Positions 1-5,496 of a DNA stretch of 10,628 bases are shown piece after piece. This DNA is from Geodermatophilaceae bacterium (GTDB lineage: Bacteria > Actinomycetota > Actinomycetes > Mycobacteriales > Geodermatophilaceae): NCBI GenBank assembly GCA_013811805.1, contig JACCUM010000449.1, positions 1 to 10,628 on the forward strand, in the 5' to 3' direction. The notes under the pieces were generated by a model that did not search any database, was not told the DNA's origin, and worked only from the letters and a program-made list of their open reading frames with translations. The first letter of the stretch is position 1. Each line of letters starts with the position of its first letter. The position numbers and the translations under genes are program-made.

Positions 1-1209
1 GTACTCACCGACTCGGAGTCCGCCTTAAACGGGATTGTCGAGCAGCGCGGCGGCGCTACCAACGACGAGACGTCCTGTTATTTCGTCGTCAAGAGCGCTG
101 AGACGACCGACATCGAAGACGGCCTGGCCTGCGGGCCGGTGCTCTTCGTCGACGGTGACGCGGGACAGCCGTATCTGACCTTCCCACTCGAAGCCAGTAC
201 GGGGGACGGCGATGCCCAGCTGACGGTGGCACCCGAGCCGCAGGCGCCCGAGCCCGCCGCGCTGGCCAACCCAGACCTGCTACTCCGCCCTGACGGAGGA
301 ACGCCCCCTGAGGGAAACGGCGGCCTGGCCGTACCCGAGCCACCTCGGGCCGAAGCGGGCACCTTCACGGCCGTCCCAGGAGAGGGCCTCGAGCTCGACG
401 CCACTCCTGCGACCGCGCGGATCGGCAGCCCGACGATGAGCATCAGTGTGACCGCCATCGCAGAAGCCAGTCGCTACGGACAGGGCGACGACGCACGCCG
501 CCCTGCCGAAGGTGAGAAGTTCGTTGCCTTCGAACTCGTCTCGGGCGCTGGCGAGACCGGCCCCATCGCCGAGTTCAGCGTCGCCGTACAGGCAGATGAC
601 GACGATCCGACCCCGCTCCCCGACGGCACGGACCTGTCGGGGGGGCCCTCGACACTGGCCATTTCGGTCCCGGAGGACACCGGCGATGTCAGCCTGGTGG
701 TCACCGAGGGCTCGATCGTCCAACGGCTCTCGCTGATCACCGGTGAGCCGGATCCGGGCAACATCGCCCTCTGGCAACGGGCGAACCGTAACCAGATCGT
801 GGGGTTCAGCCAAGGCCTGACCATCCGGGAGAGCGCGCCCGGGTTCATCACCGCGGACTTCCCCACGACGCTGTCGGTCAGCGAGGTCGGCCTGAGCTAC
901 TTCCAGGGGCCCGACAACCTGACCCCTTCGGCGCCCACCCAGGCCTTCTTGGTCCTGGACACTGTGGTGGACATCGATGGGCAGTTGGGTCTTCTGCCGC
1001 CGCCGTTCTGGACGCTGACCCTTCCGGACGGGACCGTGATTCCGGCCGGCGACTTCCGACCTGAGCCGGACCTGATCGGCATCTTCTTCGAGGTGCCGGC
1101 CAGCTTCAGCGCGGGCACGCTGACCTTCGGAGGCGTCGGTCCCAACGATGGCGTCACCTTCGACACCCTGGGCTTGGTGTCGGTGCCGCTGGCAATACCC
1201 GAAGGCTGA
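1..1209 (+). CDS. Probable extracytoplasmic protein, unknown function, 5'-truncated
   Basis: The frame is open from the first base to TGA at 1207-1209, giving 402 residues with no start in the window; the first in-frame ATG/GTG-type codons are internal, so the true N-terminus lies upstream. I do not recognise the family. The visible part has three sections. Residues 1-75 contain the only two cysteines (26 and 44), 18 apart, which could form a disulfide outside the cytoplasm. Residues about 76-120 are a Pro/Gly/Glu-rich linker. Residues about 120-402 are beta-rich and acidic with no transmembrane helix. Two stretches, about 171-235 and 315-375, share an order of features (F-x-x-F/L-E/D, then LPDGT, then a hydrophobic strand ending in VP), suggesting tandem beta-sandwich domains, perhaps DUF4352-like or Ig-like. 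Composition suggests a secreted protein or lipoprotein, but the signal peptide, if any, is outside the window. Being a real gene is well supported by length, GC3 pattern and the clean stop; the function is not. Confidence 0.8.
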   Translation, partial: VLTDSESALNGIVEQRGGATNDETSCYFVVKSAETTDIEDGLACGPVLFVDGDAGQPYLTFPLEASTGDGDAQLTVAPEPQAPEPAALANPDLLLRPDGGTPPEGNGGLAVPEPPRAEAGTFTAVPGEGLELDATPATARIGSPTMSISVTAIAEASRYGQGDDARRPAEGEKFVAFELVSGAGETGPIAEFSVAVQADDDDPTPLPDGTDLSGGPSTLAISVPEDTGDVSLVVTEGSIVQRLSLITGEPDPGNIALWQRANRNQIVGFSQGLTIRESAPGFITADFPTTLSVSEVGLSYFQGPDNLTPSAPTQAFLVLDTVVDIDGQLGLLPPPFWTLTLPDGTVIPAGDFRPEPDLIGIFFEVPASFSAGTLTFGGVGPNDGVTFDTLGLVSVPLAIPEG

Positions 1210-1243
1210 CCGCCGAGCCGCGGCATCCAATCAACGGCGGTCA
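1207..1243 (+). terminator. Stem-loop overlapping the stop codon of the first gene
   Basis: TGACCGCCG (1207-1215) and CGGCGGTCA (1235-1243) form a perfect 9-bp inverted repeat with a 19-nt loop that itself contains the palindrome GCCGCGGC. The left arm begins with the TGA stop. No T-run follows, so this would be a U-less hairpin of the kind proposed in high-GC Gram-positives. It separates the first gene from the photolyase and may be a terminator or an mRNA 3'-end stabiliser. Confidence 0.4.
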
Positions 1244-1295
1244 ATGATCTGGGGTCACCGATCGGGCTTCGGGAACACATGGCAGTCAGGCGACC

Positions 1296-1301
1296 TAGGG
1301 T
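1296..1301 (+). promoter_or_regulatory. Candidate -10 box for a leaderless photolyase transcript
   Basis: TAGGGT fits the actinobacterial -10 consensus TANNNT and ends 6 nt before the photolyase ATG at 1308. A transcript starting at the usual 6-7 nt downstream would begin at the A of the ATG, that is, leaderless. No convincing -35 TTGACA lies 16-19 nt upstream, and the only SD-like element is the AGGG inside the same box. Confidence 0.4.
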
Positions 1302-1307
1302 CACTAC

Positions 1308-2696
1308 ATGTCCGAGGTCTCGATCATGTGGTTCCGTCGCGATCTGCGGCTCGGCGACAACCCGGCCCTGCTGGCGGCCCGGGACGCGGCTGGCGATGGA
1401 GCTGTGGTCCCGGTCTTCGTCCTGGATCCAGTGCTGTGGAAGCCTTCCGGAGGCCCACGACGTGCCTTTCTGCTCGATTGCCTGAAGCACCTCGACGAGG
1501 CGATGGCCGGCCACCTCGTCGTACGCCGTGGCGATCCAGCCACCGTGATACCGGAACTGGTCGCTGAGTTGGGCGCCAACAGTGTCCACATCGCCGCGGA
1601 CACCGGGCCCTACGGTCGTCGCCGCGACGCGGCTGTCGGCGCGGCACTGAAGGGAACCGAGTTGGTCAGCACCGGATCGGCGTACGCGGTGACGCCTGGA
1701 CGGGTGAAGAAGGCCGACGGCGAGCCGTACCGGGTCTTCACTCCGTTCGCGAGAGCATGGCGGGCACATGGCTGGCGACTTCCGGCGACAATCCCCGGCG
1801 CCATCCCATGGATGTCTAATGTGGACAGTGAGCCACTTCCCCCAGTTCCTGAGCGAGACGACCTGAAGCTGCCCGCAGCGGGGGAGGGCGCGGCTCACAT
1901 GTCCTGGAAGGCTTTCCGAGACAACAAGGTCGCCGACTACTCCACCGAACGCAACCGGCCGGACCTGGACCGGACGAGCCGGCTCTCGCCGTACCTGCAT
2001 TTCGGCTGCATCCATCCGCGCACACTGCTCGCCGACCTCGCCGCACTGACCGACCTCGCCCGGCAGAACGGCCGCGGCGCTCATACGTTCGTTAACGAGA
2101 TCGCCTGGCGGGAGTTCTACGCCGATGTGCTCTGGCACCAACCGGATTCGGCCCGCGACTACCTTCAGCCCCGCCTCAAGAAGATGGCCTACAGCAGCGG
2201 CCCCACAGCCGAGGCCAACTTCACTGCCTGGACCCAGGGTCGGACCGGATACCCGATGGTCGATGCAGGGATGCGGCAACTACTGGCCGAGGGCTGGATG
2301 CACAATCGGGTACGGATGCTGGTCGCCTCGTTCCTGATCAAGGACCTACATCAGGAGTGGACGCGCGGAGCACGGTGGTTCATGCGCCACCTCGTCGACG
2401 GGGACCTCGCCTCCAACCAACATGGCTGGCAGTGGGTGGCCGGCTCCGGGACCGACGCGGCCCCGTACTACCGGGTGTTCAATCCCGTGTTGCAGGGCAA
2501 GAAGTTCGACCCGGACGGCGACTACGTACGCCGCTACGTCCCCGAACTCCGAAACGTGGAAGGCGGCAAGGGCGGCCGGATCCATGAGCCGTGGGAGCTT
2601 CCCGACGGACTACCGGCCGGATACCCCGAGCGAATCGTCGACCACGCCGACGAACGTGAGGTGGCCCTCGAGCGCTACGCGGCCGTCAGGGACTGA
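1308..2696 (+). CDS. phr: Deoxyribodipyrimidine photo-lyase, class I
   Basis: A flavoenzyme that uses blue/near-UV light to split cyclobutane pyrimidine dimers in DNA; cytoplasmic, acting on the nucleoid. At 462 aa it has the normal length. The N-terminal antenna-chromophore domain starts with the typical MWFRRDLRLGDNPAL stretch (residues 7-21). The C-terminal FAD/DNA-binding domain carries WREFY (267-271), TGYPMVDAGMRQL (about 312-324), GWMHNRVRM, DGDLASNQHGWQW and TGTDAAPYYRVFNP, all family hallmarks. Two Trp residues of the electron-transfer chain are in place: W351 and W374, 23 apart as for E. coli W359 and W382. The third, distal one seems to be Tyr295 instead of Trp. The ATG at 1308 is chosen because the domain begins at once and a TANNNT box lies 6 nt upstream. 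The antenna cofactor (folate or deazaflavin) cannot be told from what I see. Cryptochrome-DASH is less likely given length and motifs. It converges with the GlsB-family gene. Confidence 0.96.
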   Translation: MSEVSIMWFRRDLRLGDNPALLAARDAAGDGAVVPVFVLDPVLWKPSGGPRRAFLLDCLKHLDEAMAGHLVVRRGDPATVIPELVAELGANSVHIAADTGPYGRRRDAAVGAALKGTELVSTGSAYAVTPGRVKKADGEPYRVFTPFARAWRAHGWRLPATIPGAIPWMSNVDSEPLPPVPERDDLKLPAAGEGAAHMSWKAFRDNKVADYSTERNRPDLDRTSRLSPYLHFGCIHPRTLLADLAALTDLARQNGRGAHTFVNEIAWREFYADVLWHQPDSARDYLQPRLKKMAYSSGPTAEANFTAWTQGRTGYPMVDAGMRQLLAEGWMHNRVRMLVASFLIKDLHQEWTRGARWFMRHLVDGDLASNQHGWQWVAGSGTDAAPYYRVFNPVLQGKKFDPDGDYVRRYVPELRNVEGGKGGRIHEPWELPDGLPAGYPERIVDHADEREVALERYAAVRD

Positions 2697-2744
2697 CCGG
2701 CGGTCCTCGGCCTGACGGCCCAAGGGTCCTGGTCTCAACGAAAC

Positions 2745-2778
2745 GCACGCCGGATCACCAATTGGCGATCCGGCGTGC
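2745..2778. terminator. Bidirectional terminator hairpin between convergent genes
   Basis: GCACGCCGGATC (2745-2756) and GATCCGGCGTGC (2767-2778) form a perfect 12-bp stem with a 10-nt loop. It sits 48 nt after the photolyase stop and 32 nt beyond the stop of the opposing GlsB-family gene. Read on the minus strand it is followed by a modest T-rich stretch (GTTTCGTT), so it should work best for the minus-strand gene; on the plus strand no T-run follows. Confidence 0.75.
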
Positions 2779-2810
2779 AGTCCGAAGCTGAAGCGGTGAT
2801 CAGAACGCGG

Positions 2811-3080
2811 TCAGCGCCTGATCCCCCTCTTCGAGGTGACGGTCGCGGCGATCATGACCAAGATCGCCGCCAGGATGATGCTGATGATCCAGCGCACCCA
2901 GTCGATGCCGTCGGTGGCGGCAACGCCCAGCGCACCCGATACGTAGTAGCCGATCAGCACACCGCCGATCCCGCAGAGCACTGTGAGCCACAGTGGAATG
3001 TTGTCACGATCGCCCGGCGCGACCAGCTTGCCGAGCAGGCCGATGATGATCCCAGCCACGATGAGACCGATGATCTCCAT
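2811..3080 (-). CDS. GlsB/YeaQ/YmgE-family small membrane protein
   Basis: An 89-residue, very hydrophobic protein of the transglycosylase-associated (GlsB/YeaQ/YmgE) stress-response family; the molecular role is unknown for the family. It begins MEIIGLIVAGIIIGLLGKLV and shows three membrane segments: residues about 3-19, 29-48 and 60-78, the first two rich in spaced glycines (GxxxG-type packing). The C-terminus is short and basic (TSKRGIRR). The ATG at 3080 is preferred over an in-frame ATG 33 nt upstream because AAAGGA lies 6 nt before it and the family normally starts with this M-x-I-I-x-x-I pattern. It is monocistronic: the ABC permease gene ends 116 nt upstream and the strong hairpin at 2745-2778 follows. 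A sigma-B-like promoter candidate lies at 3136-3161, which would fit a stress gene. Confidence 0.9.
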   Translation of the reverse strand: MEIIGLIVAGIIIGLLGKLVAPGDRDNIPLWLTVLCGIGGVLIGYYVSGALGVAATDGIDWVRWIISIILAAILVMIAATVTSKRGIRR

Positions 3081-3086
3081 GTCACG

Positions 3087-3092
3087 TCCTTT
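3087..3092 (-). promoter_or_regulatory. Shine-Dalgarno site deciding the GlsB-family start
   Basis: On the minus strand AAAGGA lies 6 nt before the ATG at 3080. The longer in-frame start at 3113 lacks a comparable site, so this fixes the start at 3080. Confidence 0.75.
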
Positions 3093-3135
3093 CAAGACGT
3101 CGACATCGTTCAACGCGAACGACGCAGGTAACAGG

Positions 3136-3161
3136 ATGCCCTATCCGGAGCCTCAACAAAC
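3136..3161 (-). promoter_or_regulatory. Sigma-B-like promoter candidate for the GlsB-family gene
   Basis: On the minus strand GTTT (3161-3158) and GGGCAT (3141-3136) are separated by 16 nt. This is one base off the general stress sigma-B pattern GTTT-N14-16-GGGTAT known from Bacillus and Streptomyces. It would put the transcript start about 48 nt before the ATG. The surrounding 3150-3206 stretch is clearly more A+T-rich than its neighbours and holds the palindrome GAAGATCTTC (3175-3184) and the pair CGTTTCG (3161-3167)/CGAAACG (3200-3206), which might instead end the upstream permease transcript. Inference only. Confidence 0.35.
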
Positions 3162-3196
3162 GTTTCGCCACGATGAAGATCTTCTTAGGTTGTTTG

Positions 3197-4432
3197 TCAC
3201 GAAACGCGTTCCGCAGCAAGGGCGTCCTTGATCTTCACACGGCCGCCCTTACCTAGTAAGGCTCCAGCATATATGCGTCCGCCGATCCGGACAACAACGA
3301 CGATCGCCAACACCATCAGAGCGACGGACAGCGCGATCTCCCACCAGGCCACCGATCCGGTCGCCACCCGGATCGGCATCACCATCGTGGACAGCACTGG
3401 GACGAACGACGTGACCCGAGCCAGGGAGCCATCCGGGTTCTGACCAGCGGTGATCGCCAGCACCAGGGCGGCGACCAGGATCAAGGTCATCGGCAGGAGC
3501 ACCGACTGCAGGTCCTCCTGCCGGCTCACCAGCGCACCACACACGGCGAACAGCGCCGCGACCAGGGTGAATCCGAGCAGAAACCAACCCAGGACCTGTA
3601 CGACGGTGGCGATGGCCGCACCAGGCACGGTCAGAATGTCAAAGGCGATGGCCCCGCCCAAGCCGGCGGCACAGATGAGAACGAGCTGGGCCAGGGCCAG
3701 CACGCCCAGGCCGATGATCTTCCCGGCCAGCAGCTGCCAGGGTCTCACCGCGGCCAGCAGGACCTCGATGACCCGGCTGGCTTTCTCCTCCACCACCCCC
3801 TGCGCGATGAACTGGCCGAAGAAGATCAGCAGGGTGTAGAGCAGCAGGATCGAGACAAAGGCCACGAGCGCCTTCTCCCCCACCTCCTCCGCGTCGTCCG
3901 CAGCCGGCTGCAGTGCTGTTACGTCCAGTGAAACCGGTTGCAGGATGGTCGGATCGACGCCCTCGTCAACCAGCCGTCGCGCCAACGCCAGCCCGTTGAC
4001 GGCACCATTGATGGCCGCGCCGAGCGTGTCGTCCAGTGACTCGCTGACGAGCACGGAGTTGCCGTCGATGACGGCGGCGTCGATCTCCTCGCCTTGTACC
4101 GCCGCTCGCGCGGCGGACTCGTCGTCGTACTCGATCACCTCGGCGTCCAGGCCGAAGATGTCGGCCTGCTCCTGGATCGCCGCGGAGAGCCCCTGCGGCG
4201 CACCAGTGAGGCCGACAGTGACGTTGCTCGCACCGGACTGGATGAGCACCTGGAAGACGACCGAGCCCATGATCAGCACGATGATGAAGATCGAGGACGC
4301 GATGAATCCCTTGTCCTTGAGCCGGGTGAGGATCTCCCGCCTGGCGATCAGGCTGACGACCCGCGAACTGCTCATCCGTACATCGCCCGTACGGTCGTAA
4401 CTCAAGGACGCCGTACGATCAGATCCGCTCAC
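3197..4432 (-). CDS. ABC-2 type (NatB-like) exporter permease
   Basis: Membrane subunit of an ABC exporter, the partner of the ATPase encoded just upstream; NatA/NatB relatives export Na+ or small toxic compounds, but the substrate here is unknown. From the GTG at 4432 it has 411 residues. A cytoplasmic start (RREILTRLKDKGF) leads into TM1 at about 44-66. A large extracytoplasmic domain of about 120 residues follows, then a C-terminal cluster of about five TM helices from residue 187. Between TM2 and TM3 the NatB/COG1668 signature VVEEKASRVIEVLLAAVRPW precedes GKIIGLG. The start is uncertain. GTG 4432 overlaps a TGA as GTGA, has GAGG about 10 nt upstream and looks like an ancestral translational-coupling site. 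ATG 4375 (MSSSRVV) is closer to where the conserved part begins but has no good SD. The gene is separated from the ATPase by a repeat-bearing insert of about 160 bp. It ends SerTGA at 3197, 116 nt before the next start. Confidence 0.9.
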   Translation of the reverse strand: MSGSDRTASLSYDRTGDVRMSSSRVVSLIARREILTRLKDKGFIASSIFIIVLIMGSVVFQVLIQSGASNVTVGLTGAPQGLSAAIQEQADIFGLDAEVIEYDDESAARAAVQGEEIDAAVIDGNSVLVSESLDDTLGAAINGAVNGLALARRLVDEGVDPTILQPVSLDVTALQPAADDAEEVGEKALVAFVSILLLYTLLIFFGQFIAQGVVEEKASRVIEVLLAAVRPWQLLAGKIIGLGVLALAQLVLICAAGLGGAIAFDILTVPGAAIATVVQVLGWFLLGFTLVAALFAVCGALVSRQEDLQSVLLPMTLILVAALVLAITAGQNPDGSLARVTSFVPVLSTMVMPIRVATGSVAWWEIALSVALMVLAIVVVVRIGGRIYAGALLGKGGRVKIKDALAAERVS

Positions 4433-4449
4433 GCGGCGACCGCCTCGCG
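4427..4449 (-). repeat. Second, diverged copy of the ATPase gene 3' end
   Basis: On the minus strand, 4449-4427 matches 4612-4590 (the end of the ATPase gene) at 20 of 23 bases. All three differences are G/C swaps at third codon positions, so both copies read Arg-Glu-Ala-Val-Ala-Ala-stop. The downstream copy is in another frame from the ATPase and its TGA overlaps the permease GTG. This suggests a duplication or insertion at the ATPase-permease junction, offset 163 bp. Confidence 0.75.
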
Positions 4450-4591
4450 CAATCTGATTGGTCGGCTTGTGGCGCGCTCCGCTCGATTACTCCTCCTCGT
4501 GCGCTGCGCGCACCGGTCCGCTCCTCCCTCGCTGGCGCTCGGTCGATGCTCCCGTCCTCTCGCCGATGCTCGCTCGCGCTCGCTGCGATGC
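4433..4591. repeat. GC-rich repeat-bearing insert between ATPase and permease genes
   Basis: This 159-bp spacer holds three copies of CGATGCTC at 4544, 4564 and 4586 (spacing 20 and 22 bp; the last overlaps the ATPase stop). It also has many CGCTCGC-type runs and a tight hairpin GTGCGC-TGC-GCGCAC (4499-4513). On the minus strand two frames stay open. One starts at a GTG (4595) that overlaps the ATPase stop as GTGA and runs 58 codons to a TGA at 4419-4421, 11-13 nt inside the permease frame. I see no protein family in it; its composition (Ser, Glu, Arg, Ala) is what such repeats encode by chance. Confidence 0.6.
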
Positions 4592-5482
4592 TCACGCCGC
4601 CACCGCCTCCCGGAACATCTCCACCAACGTCGGTTGGCGCCAACCGAACTGGGCGACCGAGCCCGCGGCCATCGCAGCCGAGAGGACGTCCTGGTCGCGG
4701 CTGGGATCATCGAGCTGGAGGAGCACCACGCCGTCCTGGGCGGAGTCCACATGGGCGTAGCCGAGTTCCCGCGCCCAGTGACCGTCCGAACCCGGGATCA
4801 CCACGCGCAGCTGCCGATTGGCCTCCCGTTCCCGGAGTTGGGCCACGGTCCCGGAGGCGACGATCGTTCCGCCGGCCAGGATGCCGACGGCATCACACAA
4901 CCGCTCCACGAGGTCGAGTTGGTGGCTGGAGAAGAGCACCGGCACGCCCCGGGACCGGCGCTCGGCGAGGTTGGCGGCCAAGGCGTCCACGCCCGTCGGG
5001 TCCAGACCGGAAAAGGGTTCGTCGAGGATCAGCACATCGGGGTTGCTGACCAGAGCAGCAGCCAGTTGCACCCGCTGCTGGTTGCCGAGGGAGAGCTTCT
5101 CGAGGGCATCCTTCGAGCGCTTCCCCAGGCCCATTCCGTCGAGCAGGTCGGTGGCCGAGCACCTCGCCGCCGCTGAGTTCATGCCATGCAACCGGGCGAA
5201 GTACTCCAGTTGCTCGGCCACCGGCATCTTTGGATAGAGCCCCCGTTCCTCGGGCATGTAGCCGATCCGGCGGCGTACCTCGAGGTCGATCGGCCGCTGC
5301 TGCCAGCGCACCTCGCCAGCATCGGCTCGGGCCAGTCCCATGGCGATCCGCATGGTCGTGGTCTTGCCCGCCCCGTTGGATCCGCAGAAGCCGTACATCT
5401 GTCCCGGAGCCACCGTGAAACTGACTTCGTCGAGCACCACATTCGCCCCGTACGACTTTCGCAAGCCGTCGAACTCCAGCAT
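4592..5482 (-). CDS. ABC transporter ATP-binding protein (NatA-like, COG4152 type)
   Basis: The cytoplasmic ATPase that drives the NatB-like permease encoded next. At 296 aa it has a full nucleotide-binding domain plus the C-terminal extension usual for this subgroup. Motifs: Walker A GSNGAGKTT (34-42), the Q-loop region IGYMPEERGLYP (73-84) with Glu where most ABC proteins have Gln (typical of this subgroup), signature LSLGNQQ (130-136), Walker B VLILDEP (150-156), D-loop SGLD (158-161) and switch His187 (FSSHQ). Residues about 220-296 form the accessory domain, ending TLVEMFREAVAA. The ATG at 5482 starts the domain directly (MLEFDGLRKSYG). It lies 14 nt after the MFS stop, so readthrough from the MFS gene is likely, and a TAGGTT box 7 nt before the ATG could also give a leaderless internal transcript. 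Its 3' end is duplicated at 4427-4449. Confidence 0.95.
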   Translation of the reverse strand: MLEFDGLRKSYGANVVLDEVSFTVAPGQMYGFCGSNGAGKTTTMRIAMGLARADAGEVRWQQRPIDLEVRRRIGYMPEERGLYPKMPVAEQLEYFARLHGMNSAAARCSATDLLDGMGLGKRSKDALEKLSLGNQQRVQLAAALVSNPDVLILDEPFSGLDPTGVDALAANLAERRSRGVPVLFSSHQLDLVERLCDAVGILAGGTIVASGTVAQLREREANRQLRVVIPGSDGHWARELGYAHVDSAQDGVVLLQLDDPSRDQDVLSAAMAAGSVAQFGWRQPTLVEMFREAVAA

Positions 5483-5489
5483 GCGGCCA

Positions 5490-5495
5490 AACCTA
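5490..5495 (-). promoter_or_regulatory. Candidate -10 box before the ABC ATPase gene
   Basis: On the minus strand TAGGTT (TANNNT type) is followed by 7 nt and then the ATPase ATG at 5482, the leaderless spacing. It lies in the 14-nt gap after the MFS stop. No clear -35 is seen in the end of the MFS gene. No good SD precedes this ATG, which favours either leaderless initiation or coupling to the MFS gene. Confidence 0.35.
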
Positions 5496-5496
5496 G

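Noticed and set aside
1271..1301. GGGAAC as a sigma-R-type -35 for the photolyase
   Set aside because: No GTT lies 18 nt downstream, which the sigma-R pattern needs.
897..2279. 460-codon minus-strand ORF across the first gene end and the photolyase
   Set aside because: It is the antisense shadow of two convincing genes and spans their intergenic hairpin; composition is that of a GC-rich shadow frame.
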